Assembly: GCA_031265595.1 (NCBI GenBank)
Contig: JAISCM010000043.1
Span: 1 to 10,471, forward strand
Length of the DNA stretch: 10,471 nucleotides
Source of the DNA: Tannerellaceae bacterium
Lineage (GTDB): Bacteria; Bacteroidota; Bacteroidia; Bacteroidales; Tannerellaceae
Direction: 5' to 3'
The notes under the pieces were generated by a model that saw only the letters and a list, made by a program, of their open reading frames with translations, searched no databases and was not told the DNA's origin. The position numbers were made by a program, and so were the translations under genes. This document shows, piece by piece, positions 1 through 5,823 of the stretch (position 1 is its first letter; every line of letters starts with the position of its first letter).

Positions 1-915
1 CGCCTCGACCGCAAACTCGAAGCGTATGATATATGGTACGACGGCTTTAAAGCCCGCAGCAACTTAGACGAAACCAAGCTGAACGAACAAACACGCGCGC
101 TTTACCCGAACGCCGAGGCCTTGGAAAAAGACCTGCCGAACATCCTTGTTAAACTGGGCTTCGACAAAGAACGGGCTGCTTATTTAGCAGAAAAGATTGC
201 CGTAGACCCCGCCCGTGGAAGCGGCCATGCCTGGGGAGCGGGCATGAAAGGACAAAAGTCTCGCCTGCGCACCCGCGTTCCGGCAGGAGGCCTGGACTAT
301 AAAGGATACAACATTGCCATTCACGAATTTGGCCATAATGTAGAACAAACCATCTCCCTGTATGACGTAGATTATTTTATGCTGAACGGCGTACCCAATA
401 CCGCCTTTACAGAAGCCCTGGCCTTCGTCTTCCAAAAAAGAGACCTGGAGATATTGGGCATTACAGATACTAATCCGGAGAAAGAAGCGATGGACGTACT
501 CGATAAAGTATGGAGCATGTACGAGATCTGCGGCGTATCCATGCTGGATATTTCCGTATGGAAATGGCTTTACGCCCACCCCGACGCTACTGCCGAACAA
601 CTACGCACCGCCGTTACCTCAATCTCCAAAGACATCTGGAATAAGTATTACGCCCCAGTATTTGGCATAAAAGACGAAACAGTACTGGCCGTTTATTCAC
701 ACATGATCGGCTACCCACTCTACCTGTCGGCCTACGCCTTCGGACAGATCATCGAGTTCCAATTAGAGAAATACCTGCAAGGAAAAGACTTTGCCGCCGA
801 AGTAAACCGCATATTCAAACTGGGCCGCCTCACCCCCACCCAATGGATGCAAGAAGCCACCGGCGAATCACTAACCGTAACCCCCCTATTGGAAGCCGTC
901 AGACAGATACGCTAA
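1..915 (+). CDS. Zinc metallopeptidase, HEFGH gluzincin (M3-like), C-terminal part
   Basis: The frame is open from base 1 to a TAA at 913-915, giving 304 visible residues; the true start lies left of the window. The catalytic motif HEFGH is at 322-336: two zinc-ligand histidines around the general-base glutamate. A glutamate in FTEALAF (codon 412-414) lies 30 residues after the first histidine and fits the third zinc ligand of a gluzincin. The tail carries Tyr-rich helices (IGYPLYLSAYAFGQ) and ends with TGESLTVTPLLEAVRQI, resembling the C-terminal helical part of M3-family oligopeptidases. Such enzymes cut short peptides. Whether this one is cytoplasmic or exported cannot be told without the N-terminus. 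GC-rich third positions resemble fba at the other end of the window and differ from the AT-rich genes between. The zinc peptidase call is secure; assignment to M3 rather than a related family is inference. Confidence 0.8.
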   Translation, partial: RLDRKLEAYDIWYDGFKARSNLDETKLNEQTRALYPNAEALEKDLPNILVKLGFDKERAAYLAEKIAVDPARGSGHAWGAGMKGQKSRLRTRVPAGGLDYKGYNIAIHEFGHNVEQTISLYDVDYFMLNGVPNTAFTEALAFVFQKRDLEILGITDTNPEKEAMDVLDKVWSMYEICGVSMLDISVWKWLYAHPDATAEQLRTAVTSISKDIWNKYYAPVFGIKDETVLAVYSHMIGYPLYLSAYAFGQIIEFQLEKYLQGKDFAAEVNRIFKLGRLTPTQWMQEATGESLTVTPLLEAVRQIR

Positions 916-923
916 AAACAGCG

Positions 924-1074
924 TTACCCTGTTACCACTCTGTTACTTTTTTGAAGATTTCTTTGAATCAAAAGAATCTATCAAAAATCACAATCTGCTC
1001 ATTAGCATCAAATTGCCATTTCCCAATAATAAATAAGACACCGAATTACCCTGTTACCACCCTGTTACTTTTTT
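924..1074 (+). repeat. 29-bp direct repeat pair, 122 bp apart
   Basis: Copies at 924-952 and 1046-1074 differ at one position (ACTCTG against ACCCTG). Each begins TTACCCTG, continues with TTACCA and ends TGTTACTTTTTT. Inside each copy the TTAC word recurs at spacings of 8 and 11 bp. The first copy begins 9 nt after the peptidase stop codon. There is no inverted symmetry that would make a terminator hairpin, although both copies end in a T run. Function unknown. Confidence 0.75.
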
Positions 1075-1115
1075 AACACCATGAGTCCTTTCTGAAGGTT
1101 GTCTTCAAGAGAACG

Positions 1116-1460
1116 TTTCAGCTCCCTTTCAGCCGGAAACCGGAGGGAAGATATTTATTTCATAAAAAAGTCATTATGATGGCTTTAGTAAACTATTATG
1201 ATGGTTCTTCCGGACCATCATAATAGTTCTTCCGGACCATCATAATGGTTCTTCCAAGCCATCATAATGGTTCGAAAGAAACATCATAATAGTAGAAAAA
1301 AGTCTTCGTGATGATATAAAAAAGTCTTCGTGATAACGTGATAGAGAGTCCGTGATGGTTTGATAGAGAGTCCGCGAAGACTTGCTGAAGACTTCGTGAA
1401 GACTTTTTTTTCCTTTCGCCGGTCTGTAATTTTTGGCTGAAAGGAGGCCAAAAGCTGAAA
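1116..1460. repeat. Split inverted repeat flanking the 22-bp array
   Basis: The left arm at 1116-1134 is TTTCAGCTCCCTTTCAGCC. The right side holds its reverse complement in two blocks, GGCTGAAAGG at 1435-1444 and AGCTGAAA at 1453-1460, separated by 8 nt instead of 1. The right side can also fold by itself, TTTTGGC at 1431-1437 with GCCAAAA at 1447-1453. The arms bracket the periodic array, which could make 1116-1460 a single element, but no target-site duplication or transposase was found. Confidence 0.5.
1173..1408. repeat. Array of eleven 9-bp motifs at a 22-bp period
   Basis: Nine-base cores start at 1173, 1195, 1216, 1238, 1260, 1282, 1304, 1326, 1348, 1370 and 1392: spacing is 22 bp at every step except 21 bp at the junction 1195 to 1216. 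The first two read ATTATGATG, the reverse complement of the next four, CATCATAAT. Later ones drift to CTTCGTGAT (twice), GTCCGTGAT, GTCCGCGAA and CTTCGTGAA. The orientation switch makes a perfect 15-bp inverted repeat, 1191-1205 with 1214-1228, around an 8-nt loop. The 13-bp spacers are partly conserved between neighbours. At the right end the period halves to 11 bp: GAAGACTT starts at 1376, 1387 and 1398. Since 22 is not a multiple of 3 and no frame stays open, it is not a coding repeat. Confidence 0.85.
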
Positions 1461-1470
1461 GATATAACTA

Positions 1471-1522
1471 TTTTACTACTTTTACTACTTAACTCCTTGA
1501 CTACTCTACCTCCTCAGACTAC
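1471..1522 (+). repeat. Short pyrimidine-rich direct repeats
   Basis: TTTTACTAC occurs twice in direct tandem at 1471-1479 and 1480-1488, and GACTAC recurs at 1499-1504 and 1517-1522. The top strand is almost free of G here. It lies between the 22-bp array and the large palindrome. No function can be assigned. Confidence 0.4.
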
Positions 1523-1536
1523 TTTTATAAAGTACG

Positions 1537-1751
1537 TTCCACCTTCCACCTTTCGCTTGAAACCCGCTCCCAGAGCGGGAAGTAGGGTGAAACGTACACC
1601 TTCCACCCATCCATTCTGCTTCCACCTCCGGCGGCCGTGCCACCTTCGCCCTCCCCACACCGGTGAAAGGAAATTACCCCGGTGGAACGACCACGTTCCA
1701 CCCTACTTCCCGCTCTGAGCGCTGGTGTGAAGCGTCTGGGGGAAGGTGGAA
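1537..1751. repeat. 215-bp imperfect palindrome with TTCCACC repeats
   Basis: Bases 1537-1595 and 1693-1751 are inverted copies of each other without gaps, matching at 49 of 59 positions by my count. The best block is 1571-1595 against 1693-1717, 24 of 25. The same symmetry axis, near 1644, also relates TTCCACC at 1601-1607 to GGTGGAA at 1681-1687, and TTCCACC at 1620-1626 to GGTGAAA at 1662-1668, so symmetry runs almost to the centre. Inside the left arm CCCGCTC and GAGCGGG (1563-1579) form a small separate hairpin. The whole is GC-rich compared with its surroundings. It resembles a non-autonomous palindromic intergenic element or a degenerate MITE; no target-site duplication is visible. Confidence 0.8.
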
Positions 1752-1863
1752 GCCGCATACTAAAACTCCCTGAAAAGGATGATAAAATGGGCACACAAAA
1801 CTATCTCGCGCGTCGGTAACTCTTGAAAATTTGATGCGGTTGCCCTGAATCCTTTCTCTACAT

Positions 1864-1894
1864 TTTGTAATATTAAAAAAAGGCATTATATTCG
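1864..1894 (+). promoter_or_regulatory. Bacteroidetes-type promoter for the antitoxin-like gene
   Basis: TTTG at 1864-1867 is followed after 19 nt by TATATTCG at 1887-1894, which fits TAnnTTTG at seven of eight positions. Transcription would start near 1900, about 20 nt before the ATG at 1923. Between start point and gene lies TATAC-N7-GTATA (1903-1907 and 1915-1919), a possible operator of the kind toxin-antitoxin genes use for autoregulation. The operator reading is inference. Confidence 0.55.
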
Positions 1895-1922
1895 CAATAC
1901 AATATACCACAAATGTATAATA

Positions 1923-2096
1923 ATGGAAACAAATAGAAGCCTTAGCAACTATGTAGAATGCGTTCTGACAGATAGCGTTTATAGAGAGCCAAATGAAGAA
2001 ACCTTAGAAGCTATTGAAGAAGCACGGGCGGGAAAGTATGCCGGTAGGATAGATACCAGTAGTATGGAAGCCTTTAGAAAATCATTGGAGGAATGA
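1923..2096 (+). CDS. Small antitoxin-like protein without its toxin
   Basis: The frame encodes 57 residues, beginning METNRSLSNYVECVL and ending MEAFRKSLEE. The central part, PNEETLEAIEEARAGKYAG, then RIDTSSMEAFRKS, matches a pattern I associate with small Bacteroidetes antitoxins that precede RelE/YafQ-type toxins. In that arrangement the N-terminal half would bind the operator and the C-terminal half the toxin. The first ATG after a good promoter was taken as start. The stop overlaps another ATG (ATGA at 2093-2096), the coupling normally seen with a toxin gene, but that frame closes after 21 codons and shows no toxin features. The next real gene is an unrelated ATPase. The gene therefore looks like an orphan or remnant antitoxin. 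Family assignment rests on remembered motif similarity, without a database search. Confidence 0.65.
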   Translation: METNRSLSNYVECVLTDSVYREPNEETLEAIEEARAGKYAGRIDTSSMEAFRKSLEE

Positions 2097-2101
2097 AGTT
2101 C

Positions 2102-2150
2102 GTCTTGCGGATAAGACAAAAAGATGCTATATTTGTCTTGTTGACAAGAC
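2102..2150 (+). promoter_or_regulatory. Twin 16-bp palindromes covering the ATPase promoter
   Basis: GTCTTGCGGATAAGAC (2102-2117) and GTCTTGTTGACAAGAC (2135-2150) match at 13 of 16 positions and each is an inverted repeat: 5-bp arms GTCTT/AAGAC in the first, 7-bp arms GTCTTGT/ACAAGAC in the second. Starts are 33 bp apart, about three helical turns, so both face the same side of DNA. The first contains the -33 TTG and the second touches the last base of the -7 box and covers the expected start point. This is what a repressor operator pair would look like; the binding protein is unknown. Confidence 0.6.
2105..2135 (+). promoter_or_regulatory. Promoter of the DUF4143 ATPase gene
   Basis: TATATTTG at 2128-2135 is an exact match to the Bacteroidetes -7 consensus TAnnTTTG. 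TTG at 2105-2107 stands 20 nt upstream as the -33 element. The start point would be near 2142, leaving a leader of only about 20 nt before the ATG at 2161. The nearest following candidate promoter is not apparent before 3439 or 5824, so this promoter may also serve the permease and lipoprotein genes. Confidence 0.65.
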
Positions 2151-2160
2151 GGATGTGATT

Positions 2161-3426
2161 ATGGATAAGAACATACTGAAAGCAGTTATCATCGACAATC
2201 AGACAGAAGTTCCTAAATACAAGGTGATTCCGAGAGATTTTACCTTTGAGGAGTTTGGGAATTATGTTTTTGTGGGTATCCGAAGAGCCGGGAAGTCATT
2301 CTTGCTATATCAGCGAATGCAACAATTGCTTGCGCAAGGTATTCATTGGGATGAGATACTGTATATTAATTTCGAGGACGAACGCTTGGTTGGCATGTCT
2401 TTGGAAGATATGAATTTGCTATTGGAAGTGCATTTGGAGATGTACGGAAAGAAACCGATCCTTTTTCTTGATGAGATACAGAATATTACCGGTTGGGAGA
2501 AATTCGCCCGTCGCATGGCTGATACCAAACACCGGGTTTATATTACCGGGAGCAACGCCAGGATGTTGAGCCAGGATATTCAAACCACACTTGGAGGGCG
2601 TTATATCCCCGTTGATGTGTATCCCTATAATTTTAAAGAGTTTCTGACGGCAAACAACATCCGTATCAGCAAAGAATCATTGTTTTCAACAGAAGAGAGA
2701 GCCGATATTCTCAGGAAATTCAATGATTACTTTTATTTCGGAGGATTTCCCGAGAGCGCTGAATTTACGGCAAAGCGAGACTATCTGACGAGCGTTTACC
2801 AAAAAATATACCTGGGAGACATCGCAACCCGCCATTCGGTAGATAATACGTTTGCGCTGCGTATCATGTTCAAGAAACTGGCTGAAAGCGTAAAGCAGCC
2901 CATGTCGTTTTCCCGGATCGCCAATATTGTATCTTCAACCGGGGCAAAAGTAGGCAAAACGACCATTATTAATTATATAGAATATGCCAAAGACGCCTGG
3001 TTGATTTCTCCCGTACGAAACATAGCAGGCAAGCTTGTAGATAAAGAAACAAATCCAAAATATTATTTCACCGACAACGGGATACTGAACCTCTTCCTGC
3101 TTGATGGAAACACATCATTGTTGGAAAACTTAATCTTAATCAACCTATTGCGCAAATACGGACGGGAAGACGCCGTATTCTTCTATAACAAAGGGATTGA
3201 AGTAGATTTCTATATCCCGGATGAAGCTACGGCTATCCAGGCCTGCTACAGCCTGGATAACAGCGACGGCACATTCGACAGGGAGGTTGATGCCTTAGTG
3301 AAACTCTCCGGCGTATTAGCGTGTAGAAAGCTATTGATCATTACACGAAATTCCGAACAAACAATAGAAATAAATAATAAAACGATTGAAGTTATTCCCG
3401 TATGGAAATGGCTTCTGGATTTATAA
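2161..3426 (+). CDS. AAA_14/DUF4143 family ATP-binding protein
   Basis: The protein has 421 residues from the ATG at 2161; an in-frame GTG at 2155 would add two, but ATG leaves a more usual leader after the predicted start point. Walker A is GIRRAGKS (residues 39-46), Walker B ILFLDE (100-105), followed by IQNITGWEKF; a sensor-like strand YITGSNARML follows at about 127-136, then LGGRY. The C-terminal third is the DUF4143 region, a PD-(D/E)XK-like fold, containing EVDFYIPDEATAIQACYS and the usual DGTFDREVDAL helix. The expected acidic-x-Lys of an active nuclease is replaced (IQACYS), so that site is probably inactive. No ABC signature motif is present, so it is not the ATPase of the permease behind it. 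The cellular role of this large family is poorly known; it is frequent in variable regions. The permease starts 12 nt downstream. Confidence 0.9.
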   Translation: MDKNILKAVIIDNQTEVPKYKVIPRDFTFEEFGNYVFVGIRRAGKSFLLYQRMQQLLAQGIHWDEILYINFEDERLVGMSLEDMNLLLEVHLEMYGKKPILFLDEIQNITGWEKFARRMADTKHRVYITGSNARMLSQDIQTTLGGRYIPVDVYPYNFKEFLTANNIRISKESLFSTEERADILRKFNDYFYFGGFPESAEFTAKRDYLTSVYQKIYLGDIATRHSVDNTFALRIMFKKLAESVKQPMSFSRIANIVSSTGAKVGKTTIINYIEYAKDAWLISPVRNIAGKLVDKETNPKYYFTDNGILNLFLLDGNTSLLENLILINLLRKYGREDAVFFYNKGIEVDFYIPDEATAIQACYSLDNSDGTFDREVDALVKLSGVLACRKLLIITRNSEQTIEINNKTIEVIPVWKWLLDL

Positions 3427-3438
3427 ATAAACGATGCC

Positions 3439-5775
3439 ATGAACTCATTTTACAACCTTAAAACTGACTACCGGCGCTTGTTGAAAAACAAACTTTATAC
3501 AAGCATTACTATCGGGGGATTATCTGTTTCGTTAATGTTTATAATCATCATTGCTGTTTATACCATACAAGAGTTTTCAACAGATAGATTTCAGGAGAAA
3601 GCAGAGCGCATCTATATTATCGGAAGCGAACAAATGCCTGCCACAGGCGCTGCTATTGCATACAAATTAAAAGACAGATACCCGGAGATAGAAAACGTAT
3701 GCCCATCCGTTATAAATAATTTTAATGTGATCCCCGTATCCACCGTAAATCAAAAGCTGAATGCGAAGCTAATGTTTACCGATTCTACCTTTTTCGATTT
3801 CTTTTCATTCGGATTAATAGAAGGGAATCCCAGAGACGTATTAATAGCAAATGACAAGGCAATTGTTTCGGCTTCCTTCGCAAAAAAGATAGCCGGTACA
3901 GAGGGGGTAATAGGGGCAGGGATCCAGATAGGAGACAGCATCATTATAACGGTCGACGGGGTAATGGAAGACATAAAAAACTCAGCTATTCCCGCATGTG
4001 ATATTATACTACCCTGGCGTTTAGCTGGCAAATTCAATGAAACATTGGGGGAAGATCAATTAAACAATTCCGGCGGAACCGTTGCGTTTATCCTGGCGCA
4101 TAAAGGAAGTGATTTTCAGTTGAAAGCTGGTGAGATACAGGAATGGTTTAAAACATTCTTCTGGCCTTATGAAAGAGGCATATCCAAAGAAGTACGGATT
4201 GAATCACTGAAGGATTTCTATATGTCGGGCTGGGGAACAGGGTATCCTTTAAATAGCGGGAATAAAAAGTTTGTATGGATCTTCATATCTATCGGTTTTT
4301 TAATCTTAGCGTTTGCCATTATAAACTATATTAATCTCACTGTCGCACAATCAGGGTATCGATTTAAAGAAATTGCCATCAGGCGTTTATTGGGTAATGA
4401 TAGAAAAGAAATATTCTTCCGGTTTATTATCGAATCGGTGATAGTTACTACTCTTTCAATCGCCGTGGGGCTTTTATTGGCCTTCGTGTTCAGGCCATTT
4501 GCAACTGGGTTATTAAATGTTCCATTAGATTACCGGTTTCTTTTTTCACCCATCGGTATTGGCGCGATAGGCGGTATCATTGTTATCGTGGGGTGTTTAT
4601 CCGGTTTGATACCTTCGCTGGTCGTTTCATCTATTAATCCGATAGAGATCATACGGGGTAATTTCCGGCGAAACTCAAAGATGTTATTCAGTAAAGTATT
4701 CATCATAATCCAATTCTTAATCACAGTGGTGATGCTGGCATCATCATTCATAATGAGACAACAAATCAGCCATTTACTAAATGCTCCTTTAGGATTTAAT
4801 ACAGCCAATCTTTACGAGATTAACGTCATGGGATTCAGCGACAGGACACTCATAAATACCTTATGTAATGAACTATCTTCGCTGCCCAGTATCGAGAAGA
4901 TTGGTATCACGCAGGGAGTACCTACAAGCGGAAGTAATAATCTTAACATAGAGTATGATGCTAACGGCGAAAAAAGGAACATTAGCTTTCAGCAATATAT
5001 AATGGATAACGAATGTTTTGAGTTATTGGGCCTGAAGATATTATCCGATAATAAACTGACAGGAAACGGATGGTTTCTCAATAATGAAGCGATGCGTCAG
5101 ATGAACCTTTCCGAAGATGCGCCCTTCTTTGCTGTCAGAAATGGAAGAGTTGATATAGCCGGTATCGTTTCCGAATTTCATGAAAAGAATATACTCGGAC
5201 ATGTATCCCCCATTCTATTCAGATACTTAAAACCGGAAGATATGGGATGGTCTGTTCTGGTAAAAATACAGGGAGATATGTATCCCGCCACAAGAAAGAT
5301 AGCAGACATCCACAAGAAAATTACCGGCACAGAAATAGAAGCCGCCTTTTTAGACCAGCAAATAGAAAACAGTTTTCAGGATCAGATCCGCTTATCGAAA
5401 ATAATCAATTCATTTACATTAATTGCTGTTATCATAGCCTTTTTAGGGCTCACGGCGATGTCAAGCTATTTTGTCCAACAAAAGACAAAAGAAATAGCCC
5501 TCCGCAAAGTGTTTGGTTCCAGCAATAAAGAAGTATTGATCCATTTAACCCGGCAATTCCTGCTATACATACTAATCGCTTTCATAATTGCATCGCCCAT
5601 TGCCTATTATATTATGGAACATTGGCTTTCCAATTATAGCTACCGGATACACATGAGCCCCACCTCTTTTCTTTTCACCGGCCTTCTATGTATGTTCATT
5701 TCATTTTTAGCCGTCTTTTTCCAATGCCGGAAAGCAGCCAATAAGAATCCGGTAAATACGATCATGTCTGATTAG
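3439..5775 (+). CDS. ABC-type permease with two FtsX domains (MacB-like)
   Basis: 778 residues, a full-length member of the common Bacteroidetes two-FtsX-domain permeases. Order: membrane segment at about 18-43; a MacB-type periplasmic domain to about 275; segments at about 279-300, 331-352 and 368-395; a fifth segment at about 415-438; a second periplasmic domain; and segments at about 655-678, 705-727 and 743-765. The two FtsX halves carry the same signature at their start, FKEIAIRRLLG (309-319) and TKEIALRKVFG (683-693), which supports internal duplication. Relatives are mechanotransmitters: a cytoplasmic ABC ATPase drives periplasmic movement for lipoprotein, peptide or toxin handling. 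No such ATPase is encoded in the window, so it must come from elsewhere. The start is the ATG 12 nt after the DUF4143 gene; the lipoprotein gene follows after 48 nt. Substrate unknown. Confidence 0.92.
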   Translation: MNSFYNLKTDYRRLLKNKLYTSITIGGLSVSLMFIIIIAVYTIQEFSTDRFQEKAERIYIIGSEQMPATGAAIAYKLKDRYPEIENVCPSVINNFNVIPVSTVNQKLNAKLMFTDSTFFDFFSFGLIEGNPRDVLIANDKAIVSASFAKKIAGTEGVIGAGIQIGDSIIITVDGVMEDIKNSAIPACDIILPWRLAGKFNETLGEDQLNNSGGTVAFILAHKGSDFQLKAGEIQEWFKTFFWPYERGISKEVRIESLKDFYMSGWGTGYPLNSGNKKFVWIFISIGFLILAFAIINYINLTVAQSGYRFKEIAIRRLLGNDRKEIFFRFIIESVIVTTLSIAVGLLLAFVFRPFATGLLNVPLDYRFLFSPIGIGAIGGIIVIVGCLSGLIPSLVVSSINPIEIIRGNFRRNSKMLFSKVFIIIQFLITVVMLASSFIMRQQISHLLNAPLGFNTANLYEINVMGFSDRTLINTLCNELSSLPSIEKIGITQGVPTSGSNNLNIEYDANGEKRNISFQQYIMDNECFELLGLKILSDNKLTGNGWFLNNEAMRQMNLSEDAPFFAVRNGRVDIAGIVSEFHEKNILGHVSPILFRYLKPEDMGWSVLVKIQGDMYPATRKIADIHKKITGTEIEAAFLDQQIENSFQDQIRLSKIINSFTLIAVIIAFLGLTAMSSYFVQQKTKEIALRKVFGSSNKEVLIHLTRQFLLYILIAFIIASPIAYYIMEHWLSNYSYRIHMSPTSFLFTGLLCMFISFLAVFFQCRKAANKNPVNTIMSD

Positions 5776-5823
5776 ATAGTATGCACGATATAAAATACGC
5801 TATTCATTAAAAATCATAAAGCC

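Larger units (their letters stand above)
916..1922. other. Repeat-rich intergenic kilobase without a convincing gene
   Basis: No reading frame here looks like a protein. In order the stretch holds a 29-bp repeat pair (924-1074), a split inverted repeat (1116-1134 and 1435-1460) around a 22-bp-period array (1173-1408), short pyrimidine-rich direct repeats (1471-1522), a 215-bp imperfect palindrome (1537-1751), about 110 bp with nothing notable (1752-1863), and a promoter (1864-1894) for the small gene at 1923. No tRNA, transposase, integrase or CRISPR arrangement was seen. Open frames at 1497-1910 on both strands arise because the GC-rich palindrome lacks stop codons. Confidence 0.75.

Noticed and set aside
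184..600. 138-codon minus-strand frame inside the peptidase
   Set aside because: The opposite strand carries the HEFGH peptidase with consistent codon use; the antisense product has no recognisable features.
924..952. Rho-independent terminator behind the peptidase
   Set aside because: A T run is present, but the preceding sequence consists of direct repeats with no complementary arm to make a stem.
1123..1147. TCCCT...AGGGA hairpin as a terminator
   Set aside because: The arms pair only with an asymmetric internal loop, and no T run follows on either side.
1324..1340. Link between the array motif GTCTTCGTGATAA and the operator GTCTTGCGGATAAG at 2102
   Set aside because: They share GTCTT and ATAA, but the array units are not palindromic and the similarity is short enough to be chance.
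1173..1408. CRISPR array
   Set aside because: The repeated core is only 9 bp, the 13-bp spacers are themselves partly repeated between neighbours, orientation switches within the array, and no cas-like gene is present.
1497..1910. Overlapping open frames on both strands as genes
   Set aside because: They lie on the GC-rich palindrome, which lacks stop codons on either strand; the translations are low-complexity Pro/Arg/Ser-rich with no family resemblance.
2093..2158. 21-codon frame overlapping the antitoxin stop as an intact toxin
   Set aside because: Too short, no RelE/YafQ features, and its sequence coincides with the promoter and palindromes of the next gene.
2161..3426. The DUF4143 ATPase as the ABC ATPase of the neighbouring permease
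   Set aside because: It has a Walker A and B pair but no ABC signature motif, and its domain layout is AAA_14 plus DUF4143.
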